Assembly (NCBI GenBank): GCA_963204975.1
Contig: CAUJJC010000309.1
Location: 1 to 33,123 of the forward strand
Source: Verrucomicrobiota bacterium
Lineage (GTDB): Bacteria > Verrucomicrobiota > Verrucomicrobiia > Verrucomicrobiales > Verrucomicrobiaceae
Direction of reading: 5' to 3'
Length of the DNA stretch: 33,123 nt
In this document: piece by piece, positions 1 through 12,000 of the stretch
Layout: each line of letters starts with the position of its first letter
Position numbering within the stretch: position 1 is the first letter of the stretch
The notes under the pieces: generated by a model
Told to the model about the DNA's origin: nothing
Databases searched by the model: none
Seen by the model: the letters and a program-made list of their open reading frames with translations, nothing else
Made by a program: the position numbers and the translations under genes

Positions 1-3000
1 TCGAACGAAGATTGGAGGTGACGTTGGCCACGCTGATCCCGTTGCTGCTAGCGAGAGCTGGAACTGTGATGTCATACCCGTTGGGTCCGCCAAAGAGCAG
101 ACTATCGATCCCATCCACCACCTCCGAGGTGGTTTGGGTGCCGTTGAGGAGCGTCGTTGCAATGAACCGCAGATCACCGCCCGCAAGGGTAATCGGTCCC
201 GTGCCGAGCGCCCCGACTGTGTTCACATCCACTCGTCCCAACAAACCAGTGGTGCCTGTTGCACTCGTTACACGTCCCGCCTCTATGACAGTGCCACCTG
301 TGTAGGAACCATGTCCGTTCAAAGTAAGGACTCCATTGCCACTCTTGGTGAGTCCAACCGTGCCCGAGCCATTGGATATGAGGCCGGAGAAGGTGGTATC
401 CACACCAAAGCCATTCCTGACGATCAGTGATACCGCTCCAGAGGAGAAATTCGTTACCGTGCCGTTACCGCCCAGACCGCCGAGAGTGGTATTGAGACCA
501 TTCATGTCGAAGACACCAGCCTCGTTCACATTGAGACTGAAATTTCCGAGCACACCAGTGACGCTCGTTGGACGATTTTGATTCACGAATTGTGCCGCCG
601 CAGACGCGAATCGGAATGTGCCATCCTGCACGCTAAGGACCGGGTGACGAGTAGCACCCGCTGCAAGTAAGTTAGAAGTGCCGCTCAATTCCAGATCGCC
701 TGGGCCGAATTTGGTGAAATCGCGAGCCTCAATATTGCCTGAGATAATCGAGGGACCTCCCTGCCCATCACGGACATAGGTCAGTGCTTCAATCGTTGCA
801 GAGCCGCTATTGAAACTCATGTTCGCGCTGATGGTGGGAGCACTGCTGCCGTTGATGATCAGACCACCCGTGCCGAGGCGCACGAGAGTGGTTCCATCAG
901 TCGGAGCGATATTACCGGCGGTGCGCAGGGCGGAGAGTTCGATCAAGCCAGCTCCAGCCGTGTCACCGGAGCCACTGATGTCCCCAACAGTTCCTGGTGC
1001 CGTGGCCGCCAAAGAAGTGGTCGGAGTGCCAGTGTAGGGCATAAATCCATTGGTCACGTCATACGTGAGGAACGAGGCGTCCTTACCCACGCCTTGCTCA
1101 GCCGCCAGAGCGTGCTGGAAGACGAGAGGCGTCGCAGATGCAGGAACCAGGAACTTCTCTGTGGAACCCAGGTTGGCCATCAAGCTTGGATTGAGGACAA
1201 GGGTTCCGTAGTTCACGCTGTTAAATGCCCCAGACCGCATGGATACCAAGAAGGCGGCGTCGGTCATGGTAAGTTGAGAACTTGTGGTGCCCTGATTAAG
1301 GGCTATATGACCCGCAGGGCCGTAAGCAATGCGAGGCACGCTCAGTGCCTGAGCGATGCCGCCCCCGATCAGAGCTAGCGTCCCGCTATTAATCGTGATC
1401 GTGTTCGTTCCGGCCACAGCAACGAATGGCGCACCCGAAGTAGCCGTTGTCGAAACCACACCACCCGTGTGGCTGAATCGTCCGATGGCTGGATTTAGCT
1501 GCGCCGCACCACCGAGAACAAGGCTTGTCTGAACGTTGGCAGCATTGTTCAAGGCGAGTGTTCCTGGACCCGTCTTGGTCAGGACAGCCGATGTGATGGC
1601 ATTGGTTGCTGCTGCAAATCTTGTGGCAGTGGACAAGGTTAATGTCTGCCCAGCCGCCACGTCTATACCACTGGCCGTCGTGCTCGTGGCGAAGATGACC
1701 TGCCGTGCAGTGGTGAAGCCACTTGCGACCGACAGAATACCACCGCGAAGACGGATGTCTGCCGGTCCCGCCGCATGATCCTGGCCTGCCGCCAATGTGG
1801 CGGTGCTGCCCAGTGCCGCATCGCTGCTCACTCGCAAGATACCGGCATCGACGAAGACCCCCGTGCCATAGTTGGCGTTCGAGGTCAGCAGATTGGCGAA
1901 GGTGTTCGTGCCGCTGAGCACCAGGAGTCCTGCACCTGATTTGACGAAGTTCATGCCTTGTGCACCGGAGGTGGACAAGTTGCCTGCGAGCGTGGCAGGG
2001 GCATAAGGATTGCTCACCTGGATCGACCTCGTGCGCAGATTACCACCACTGTGCATGTTCCAATCGCGGGCAAAAGTGAGCGATTGGTTACCCATGAACT
2101 TGAAGGTGGCGTCGGCATCCGAAGCCGTTGGGTTGATCGCGTTGACCACCGTCCGTGCGCCACCGATAGCCAGGAAGGTTGCGCCATTGCCACCCTCACC
2201 CGAGGTCAGCGTCAATGCACCTGATCCGAAAGGACCGCTCAGGATGGTGGGGTTGGTTGAGGGTCCAGTGAAATAAGTATCGCCCGTGATCTCGACGCGG
2301 GTGGTATTAAACGTTGTGCCTCCCGAGTAAGTGTTGATCCCGTAGCCATTGGACGTGCCAAACGTAACTGGCCCATTGGCATTGGGAGCCGCAGCAGTTG
2401 TGCCAAAGACTACAGCGCCTCCTCCGCTGATCGGAGCCCGAATATCCAGCACACCACCGGCCCCCGTTCCATTGCCACTGGCAAGGCCTCCCAAAGTCAG
2501 GGTGGCTCCAGTAGCGATGGAAATGCCTCCTGAAATCACACTGGTTTCATTGGTGCGGGCCTCCACAGTCCCCGTTCCAGTGACCACAATGTCCCTGCCA
2601 ATTTCAAACTTGCCGCCGATTCCAAGAGAACCTCCTGCCAGTGCAATCGGAGAGTCGCTCACGCCCAAGGCTCCCGCCACATTCGGCATCACGTTTCCAA
2701 CGGCAATGATGGAACCGCCAGCGATCTGAGTGTAGCCCTGGTAAGTATTGGTGCCACGGAATGCGACAACCTGTGATCCAGTCTTGATGATGTTTGATCC
2801 GGCAGCCCCGCTGATCACACCGTTGGTTGTCGAGCCAGAGGTAAGGCCTACAGCCATGGGCGCAGTGCCAGCCAGCGCCCATGTCCGCGTTGCCCCAGAC
2901 CCCGCCACATCGCTCATCGCCACGTTTCCGTTGAGCACGAGTTCGTTGCCTACGGCGGCCGTTCCCCAGTCACCTTGAAGAACCACGTTGTTATCAAGCG

Positions 3001-6000
3001 TGATCTGGTTGGTCACGAAATTATTCGTGTTGCCGAAGGTGGCACTCGCCACATCCGCTCTCAGAAGACCTCCATTGAAGATCAGCCTTCCGCTGCCGAG
3101 GGCGAAATTATTCCCGATGGCGAGTGCTGAACCCGTATTGACTCGGACATCTCCGGTGAGGCCTGTATTTCGAGTGAGCAACGTGATGTAACCAATGTTG
3201 CCATTGACGAAGGCTGGGGCATTCCAGGCGAAATCAGCCGTTTGAGCACCAATCTCCAGGCGAACAGAATTTGCGCTGCCTCCCGAGAATAGGTTCTCAA
3301 AAAGAGCAGCACGGTTGCCGCTGACCAGTGCCCCGCCAAATGTAACGCCTGACTGGTTGCCGCCGCCACCGAGCAAATACTTGCCATTCGAGGCAGCCCC
3401 GATGCTGTCGTTAAAATAGAAGGCCTCCGCCTGCTGCGAGTTTCCGACCCACCAGTTACCTCCGGTGATCGTCGATGGGTTCAGTTCCCTGCTGTAGTAG
3501 CCGTAATCCAATGAGAGCACGCCATCAAACGGCCCCACAGACTCAACCTTGATCTGCCCAGCCGAAGGTGTGCCCGACGCGATAATCGACGGTAGAATAC
3601 CATTGTGCGCAATGCCAATGCCTCCAAGGCCAATACCATCGGAACGAAGATAGACCGCATTGGAGGCGATGTTCGCATTGTCCGCCACACGGAGATGACC
3701 GCCCGGCTGGATCGTAATATCTCCCGTGCTGAACGGCGTGCCTGTGCCGCGATAAGCCGAGGCAACCGTGCTGGTCGCTGTAGCGGCCGTCGAACCCCAA
3801 ACCGTGATGCCGCCTGCGAAATTGTTTCCTGGATTGAGAAGGGTCGTGGCACCATTCCCATACTTGATGATGCCGCCAGCACCCGTAACCAAGCCTGCCA
3901 GTGTCGTCTGAGACAGGCCGCTGAAGGTGCCGTTGATTCTGGCCTCGGGTGCCAAAGTCGTCGTTCCCCTCACCCACAGACCACTCTGAAGTTCCAGAGT
4001 GATGCTGCTGTTTCCATTCATCGCTGTAGAGCCTGCCGAATTGCCAATTGTCAGGTCCGATATGCGAACATACTGCGCCTGACCATTATTACGCAGCACG
4101 GAATCACCACGAATGAAGATATTACTGCTGAGCAGCGATTGAGAACTGGCAACGTTGGAGGCGATTTCGGAAGCTGTTCCGGCAGCATTGGCATTGTAGG
4201 ACTGCAAATTGAGAGTGCCGCCATTGACGATGATGTCCTGTCCATTGAAGACCTGGCCAACGGGAGTGCCGCTCGTGGAATATGGCACCCTGACATACAT
4301 CACACCTTCATGGAGAGTCACGGGTCCATTGACTCCTGGATTGATGCCGTGAATCTGGAGCTGACCAGCCCCTGATTTGGTCAGGCCTTGCCCCGCAACG
4401 ATTTGAGCCTGAATGATTGCCGTGCCGCTGTTGTAGATGAAGGCTTCGCCCGCACCACCAGTGCCGAAGTTCAGCGTCATCGGAGCTACAACACCCGCCG
4501 TCACCGCGCCTGTCGGATTGATCGTGCCGCCGGTCATGATCAGACCGCCACTTTCAAGCGTCACCGTATTAAACGCCGCCGTAGGGCTAACATTCTGGCT
4601 GGTGCGCAATGCATGTGCGGTGATGTTTTGTCCCAACGTTTTCGCAGCCGTTGTGAAATCAACGATGTCTCCCGCAACCACAGTCGTTACCGGTCCTGCG
4701 GTAATAATGCGATTATAGGATAGTTGACCAGCAGCAGGTGCCGCATTGCTGATGAGCGGTTGGAAGCCCGTTCCGACCACTGCCGTTGGATCATACCCAA
4801 CGAAGCTATTGGTCGTGCGGTCAATGATCCAAGGGGCGAGCATGCCACCGTTGACAACTCCAGCGCCATTGGTGGTGGTGCCACCACGGACCGGAGCGGC
4901 ACCATCAATGGCCGTCGCCACGATGCGCTCATAAGAGAGGGGCGTGGTGGCGGGGATCCCGAGGAAACCTGAGTTGTAGTTCAAATGAAGCACGCCACGC
5001 TCAGCGCGGGTGATATTGCCCACATTGAGCTGCGCAGATGAGCCGCCGGTGTTCCTGGCCGAGGTCAAGATACCACGCTTGCGGGCTATGACATCGCCGA
5101 TGGTCTCATACGATTGGAGGTTGGCCGCGCCATCGTAGCGGAATTCACCACCATTGAGATCAACGGCCACACTATCGCCCCACCGTCCCTGTCCACCTGC
5201 ACCAACGAAACGAATTCCAACCGCTCCATCCGCCTCGTGCAAACGAATCACCCCACCGGGACGAAGATTGACAACGTTGGTCTGACTGCTCGTGGCCGCA
5301 TTCCACAGCGAACCCTGTCCACCGCGAATGCGCAACTCACCATAAACTTCGATAGCGCCAGTGCCCAGAGGAGTTTCCCCAGCAGCCTTGCCACCCGTTT
5401 CAATGAAGATGCTGGCTCCCCTGGCAATCTGAGTGCCAGCAGTGAAGCTGTTCGAGTTACGAATAACAACAAAATTGCCACCATTCTGGATTGCGCCTAG
5501 AACGTTATTTCTTTGTGGACCTACCTGAAGATAGTTAGTGCCAGAAAGCACACTGTCAGTGCCCGAGAAGGCGAAGCTGCTGGCCCCTGGAGCCAGACGA
5601 TAAACGCCCACCCCTGGATTCCATGCATCGGGAACACCCGCTCCCAGAGTCGCTGCGGTGTAGGCGACTTCGGCGTTCAAACCTCCGCCCAGGAAGGCCT
5701 TCCCGTCCCCAATCGACGACATGTTCAGGGCCTGAGTGAAGTATGGCTGACCGAGTTGTAGAGCGGTGTTGTAAACGCTGGAAAAGTTGCTGCTCGTAAG
5801 CACGCTTGGGACGAAGTTGTCATCAATGACCACGGCACCCATGGCATTGACACGACTCATGACCGTCAGATTCGCTCCATTGATACTGCCATTGCCAGCG
5901 ATACGCAGGGAACCTTCGGGGAACACCCGGACCGGCCCAGTTCCCAAGGGAGTGCCTGACGTTGGAGTAATCTGAACGTCACCGGCGACGATATTGGTGC

Positions 6001-9000
6001 CACCCGAATACGTGTTAGCGGGGTTAGTGATCACGATGCCTCGCAAGGTGCCATCACCCAGTTTTGTCAGCGCACCATTACCGGAAATGACACCGGTCAA
6101 TTCGATGGCACCAGAAGGGCCATCGTTCTGATTGGTCTGGAAAGCTGCTTGTGAGCCAAGAATCGAGATGGGTCCGGCTGCACGGAAGCGATACAAGTTC
6201 CCGCCACCGAGCGTGAGCGTCGTGTTCGTCATGTTCAGAGCACCGACTTGAACGATGTTGCCCTGACCAAAGGTGCCATTGCTGCTCACGAGTCCTTGAT
6301 TGACATAAATCACACCCGGACCGCGCACATTCAAAGTGACTCCATTGGTGTTCTCGGCACCCAGCTTGATCACCTGATTGTTGAAGTTCATGCCCTGGGT
6401 GCCATTGACTCCTGTGTTCCCATTTGAGAACAGCAAATTGAGGTTCCCACTGTAGAGATTCACGTCGCCTGCCGTGCTTCCGCCATATCCGCCAAAAGCC
6501 TGGGGAGCGTTGTTCACGGTCACCCCCCCAACGCTGGATAAAGTCAGGCCTGTATTGGTGGCTGTCGCGTTCTGGTTGATCGTGAAGGTCGTGGCATTGG
6601 TGACGGCAGTGATATAAGAATTCGCAGGGATACCGGTGCCTGCAATAACCATCCCTGGTATCAGCCCAGCCGTCGAAGTCACGGTAACTGAGGCACTCCC
6701 ATTATTCGTGGCACCTCCGGTAATATTCGCGACGGTAACCCCATAGATGTCGGTGCCTCCCGTGAATGTATTGGCACCCGCATCGGGCGTCGAAGCTGAG
6801 TATCCATTCAAGACGAGCTGCCCGGAACCAGCCTTCACCAGCTTGATGCCGAGGTTGAGATTGCCATTGAAGGCAGAAGAAACAGGGCCTGCCATCATGA
6901 GAGTGGATACCATCGAACTGTTACCATTTGTGATGGTTCCGCCAACATTGGCACCAGCAATCTGGCGATTGTTGGAACCGATGGACTCAACTCCCACGTT
7001 CGCACCGTTGAGGTCCAGCGTTGCACCCGCATTGAGGTTCAACTCTGAATTCAATCGGTTGAGGCTGAGCGAATTGCCCACCTTGAGGGTTCCTTCTTGA
7101 ACACTCAATTCACCCAAGACCGAGGTGGCCCCAGAGAGGGTCAACGTGCCACGGCCAAACTTGGTGAACGCATTGGACGTCACATTTCCTGAGAGCACGG
7201 CGGACTCACCAGTCTTTACATAGACGAGTGCTTCACCTGGAATACCTGTGCCAGGGGCTGTGGCAGAAGTCGGATCGAAAACCAAGTTGGACGAGATGGT
7301 ATTAGAGCCATTGATGAGCACACCGCCCATCTTCACGTTGTCGATGGCAGTGACTTTCAGTGTCCCGCCTGACACATCAGCCGAAGTCTTGAATGCATAG
7401 ATGCTATTAGTTGCTGTCAAAACATCTGGACCCGTGATGTTTCCAATCGCTGTTGGATTATTACCACTGAGGCTGGCCTGTGAGGCACCCGCATAAGGAA
7501 CGAAGCCCGTCGTTGCATCATTGGCCAGGAAGTAGGCCGACCCGCTGCTATCTGCACCCACGAGGTGTGCGCCAAAAATGCCATTGTTCAAAGCCGAGGC
7601 ACGAGCCAGGGATGCATTAACGGCGCTAGTCACAATCAGTCTGCCTGTATTGGAACCGCCCACGCCACCAAGTGAAGTGCCTCCGTCTGTTTCGATCACC
7701 AGAGTCCCTTGATTCTGTCGCAGCAGATTGTCTGCGGCGAACTCCACGGAGAAGCCAGCGCCTGAACCCATTCTCAGGTGCGAACCACCGCTGTAGTTGT
7801 AGGTCGTGGTGCTGGCCTGATTGGTAAGAGCAATGTTCGCTGCGGCATTCAATCCATAAATCGTGCCACCAATCATCTCGATGAACGTGTTATCGGCTGC
7901 TGTCGTGGTGCTATTGGCCCAAGGAGTGCTCGTGGCGAACTGAAGAGTGCCATTCGTCACTGCCAAGCCACGCAGCGTATTCGTTCCCGTGGTCAACAAG
8001 GTGCCAGCACCCGTCTTGAATCCATAGTCCAATTCCGAGCCCTGAGTAATCGCGCCTGTAACGGTGAAAATATTACCCGCAGTAACGTCAATACCACCCG
8101 AGAAGTTCGTGTTGCCATTGTTGTTGAAAACGATTCCACGAGCCGTCGTGCCGGAGAAATTAATTCGAACCGTGCCTCCCGTGTAACGTGTGCCCGAACC
8201 TGCCCCGCCGATCGTCTGATCATTTCCGAACGAGAAAGAACTGGTGGTGGAGGCATCTCCCAGAGACCCTTGGGAATTGAACTGCAAGATACCGTCTCCC
8301 GAATAAATCCCCGTCACCGCATTGGTGCCATTTAGCACCATGGTTCCGAGACCCCTCTTGATAATGCTGCTTGTTCCATCAATCACCGACACTCCGCTCT
8401 GCGTCAGAGTCAAACCGGGCCCGATATCGAAGTAGCCGTTGCTTCCTTGAACGTGGTAGTTCCGCGATGTCTCGAAGGAGTTTTCCCACACAGCGATCCC
8501 GCCATTGAGCATGTTGATCAGGCTTGTGTTTCCCCAGTCGGCGTCTCCGTTCACCCCGATCAAACCGCCAGCAATGGTGGTCGATCCCGAGTAGGTGTTC
8601 GTGCCCGTGAAGAAGATCGTTCCAGGCCCGCCTTTGACAAAATGGTTACCTGAGCCGCCCACGCCATCCGTGATTCCACCATCAACATACACCATACCGG
8701 CATTGTTTTGTGCCCCCCCCGGCTGATCGCTGCCGATATTCAAGGTGCGCACGACGCCTGTCGATCCAGGCGCAAGACTGATCGATCCACCAATGCGCAT
8801 ATCGTAGGCGCTGTTCTCCATCTGGATCGTCGAGTCAGCCGTCATGATGATATTGTTGGTGATCGAAATGGGAGCGAGCATTCGGTTTTGACCGCTTGCG
8901 GAATCCACTCGCAATTGGCCACCTGCTAGGATGAGGTCACCAGTTGCTGAAAGCGCATTTTTCGCACTGATCCGCAGGTAAGGACCAGGGTTGAGAATCG

Positions 9001-12000
9001 TGTTCCCAGAATAGGTCATGGGCACATCATACTGCACACCACCGCCCGAATTATTGATGAACTGATCGGCCCTGCTCGAGTCGCCCGTCATGGAAATGCC
9101 CAAGATCGCGTTGCTCGATCCGGTGAGCGGCTTGGCAACCCGGAGAAGCCCCTGCGAAGTGCCGAGCAGGTAGCCCGAAGCCGCAGGTGTCAGCGATCCC
9201 GTGTAGATCCCCGTGTAGCCAATCGCGCCACCCAGATAGGTATTACCACCGAAGAGGGTGGATTGATTGATGTTCTCATTGAAACCCACGGCTCCAATGG
9301 CAAACGCACCGTTCCAAGGTGCCGATGAAGTCATATTGACAGTGGGCAAAGTCGTCACTGGATCAGCTACGTAGAGCTGGCCAATATATGTGATACCGCC
9401 GTGATCGGATCTCATCGTGACCTGACCAGCATTGATATTGGAAGGTGCCGCAAGGATCAGCCCTGAACCGGGATTCAACGTGATTGGCCCGGTGCCGAAT
9501 GGCTTTGCTCCAGTGGTGGAATTGTAGCTGACAATGGCGCTCGTGTAGGAGGTGATGGCTCCTGCATAGCCACTGGAGTTTCCAGCAAGGATCAAGCGCT
9601 CATTGAAATACTTGTCGATGGGGCCAGTGCCCGTGATGCCGCCATTCACCTGCAGCACATGCGGAGTCAGCAACTGAAGAGGGCCGTTGACGTTCAGGCT
9701 GCCGTAGGCCGTGGTAATGTTACTCCCGGCCTGCGCCTGAACCCAAAGAGCCACCGGTTCGGTAGAGCCTGTGCGCGGCTGAATGGTGATGTTGTTGAGC
9801 CCCGTGACAACATTGACGTTCCCGAGACGGGCATTGTCATACACGTTTAGATTGGTGTAGTAGCGTGAATTGGCTAGCTCGAGATACAAGCTGCCGCCAT
9901 AGAGGTTGATCGTATTCGGAGCTACCGCTGTGCCACCTGCGGCGGCGATGTTATTGAGTCTGGTTTCACCCGAATTCAGCGTCAGTGGACCAGTGAATGT
10001 GTTGGTCCCGCTAAGGCGTAAAATGCCATCGCCGAAACGAGTCACTCCATTGGTGCCTGCAATAACGCCACTCAAAGCAATCACGCCAGAGCCGCCGCCT
10101 GGAGTGGCTGCATAGATCAAACCTTCCTGACCGCCACCAAAGGTGAAATTGCTGGAGTGAGTGATGGTATCATTGGTGGTATGGGCCAGAAACAAACCCG
10201 CACCCTGACCCGCACCCGCCGAGGCCCCAATCGTGATGGTATTGCCAGTGAGTGTATGAGAGGAAGCCGTGGACCTCAGGTTCAACGCTTGCACCGTCGC
10301 ATTGCCGCTGGTCGCAACTGCAACCCCATTGATACTGGCAATCGTCGTAGCCGTAGCCGCAGCAAGGTTCGCAGGAGTGGTCACGGGAGTTGTCGCAGCC
10401 GCCTGAATACCGTGAGTGGCGTCGTAAGTGGCGAACAAAGGAGTGCCTGCATCGTTGGAATTGGCACCACCCCAGAGTGCGACGTTTGCACCAATCATCC
10501 CGTTGGTGATGGCAGGCGCAGTGGTCACTATGAGCTTCTGAGTCCCTGTGGCCGTGCCAAACGTCGTGGCATTATTGGCGGCATTTCTAATGTTCAGTGT
10601 GCCTCGGTCCGCACGCGTCAGCGTTCCAGCAGTCAGGGAGGTGAGTCTTCCGGCTGTCCCGCCGTCCGTATCCACAGCAATAGTGCTCCCTCCACGATAA
10701 GTAATATCGTTCACTGCTTGCGAAGAAACGGTAGCCGCACCGCCATCGCCCAAGAGACGAAGTGTCGATGAAGAGAGTGACACATTGCTGGTAACGTCTA
10801 GGCGACGATTGCTGTTGGCCGTGGTGACGGCGCTGTTATCCAGGAGAAGCGTGCTGCTACCGAAGAGCCTGAAATCGGTATTGCCCAGCTTCACATCGTT
10901 GGTGGCATCCGTGTTCAAGGTGCCACCGAGCATGGTCACGACTCCTGTGCCCAGAGGTTTGATAAGGCCTGCACCATTCGCATTGACGGTGATTGCCCGA
11001 TGAATTGTAACGCCCCCCGAGGTATCGTTGTCAGTCCGCACGGACACTGTCCCCGCCTGAGCCTGGGTAACAACAGCCCCGCCGATATTGGCAGGCGTTG
11101 AATGATCGAATCCGAACACCAGCTTGGCCGTGGAACCAGGGCCACCAAGCCGGTTGGCACTACCGCTGATGATGAGGGTGTTTCCACCTGAAGTCAGTCG
11201 GATTGTATTGTCGGCACTGGGAGTGATGACTCCCTGGTAGGTCCGGTCAGCACCCAGTAAGTTGGTCACCCACACACGATTGCTCCCGCTGCCCACTTGA
11301 GCGAGGTCAATGTTGTTTGTGACATTCCCTGCGATGGAATCAATCGCCAGCGCCATGCCAGCGACAGGAACGTTGACGTTGACCGGATTGGCCGAGTCAA
11401 TGGTGCCGTAACCCTGTGAGAGACCGATCACAGGCAAGATGTAGCGGGAGGTGCCCAACTGACCTACCAAGACCAGTCCCGCGGTGGAGGTTGCATCAAG
11501 AGTCGCTTTGTTCTGAGGTGTAAGAGCGCCACCATTGACGTAGGTGATACCAGTTCCCAAGTTGGCTCCGGCCCCCAGTTGCAAGACGCCATTTTTGACC
11601 GCTGTCGGACCATCGTAAGTATTGGCAGAATTGGAAATAACAAGCCTGCCTGCGCCCTCCTTGATCAATGCACGAGTTGCTGACCCGTCCGTCACAGGAC
11701 CAGCGAGAGTCAGTTGCGCGGAGTTTGGAGAGAAGACATTCGTTTGTCCGCCGAGTGTCGTCGTGCCATCGAATCGAAGGGCGTAACTGTTGCCCCCATT
11801 GGTCTGAAGGATGCCACCGCCCATGTTCAGATTGTCGAGCACGATAGTGTTGCCGGTATTGGCTCCACCCACAAAGTTCCGATCCACATTGATCGTGACC
11901 GCACCACGGAGTTCCACATCATTGTTGTCTTGGTAGGTGATAACACCATTGCTTCCCGTCCCGTTGTTTTGAAGGCTCAAGATGGTGCGGTCAGCCGAGC

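Noticed and set aside
3605-4375. Open plus-strand frame of 256 codons and many shorter plus-strand frames over 1-12.7 kb
   Set aside because: They are antisense to the giant minus-strand frame, have no recognisable domains, and are rich in Arg, Ala and Pro as expected for a shadow of Gly/Thr/Asn-rich coding sequence.
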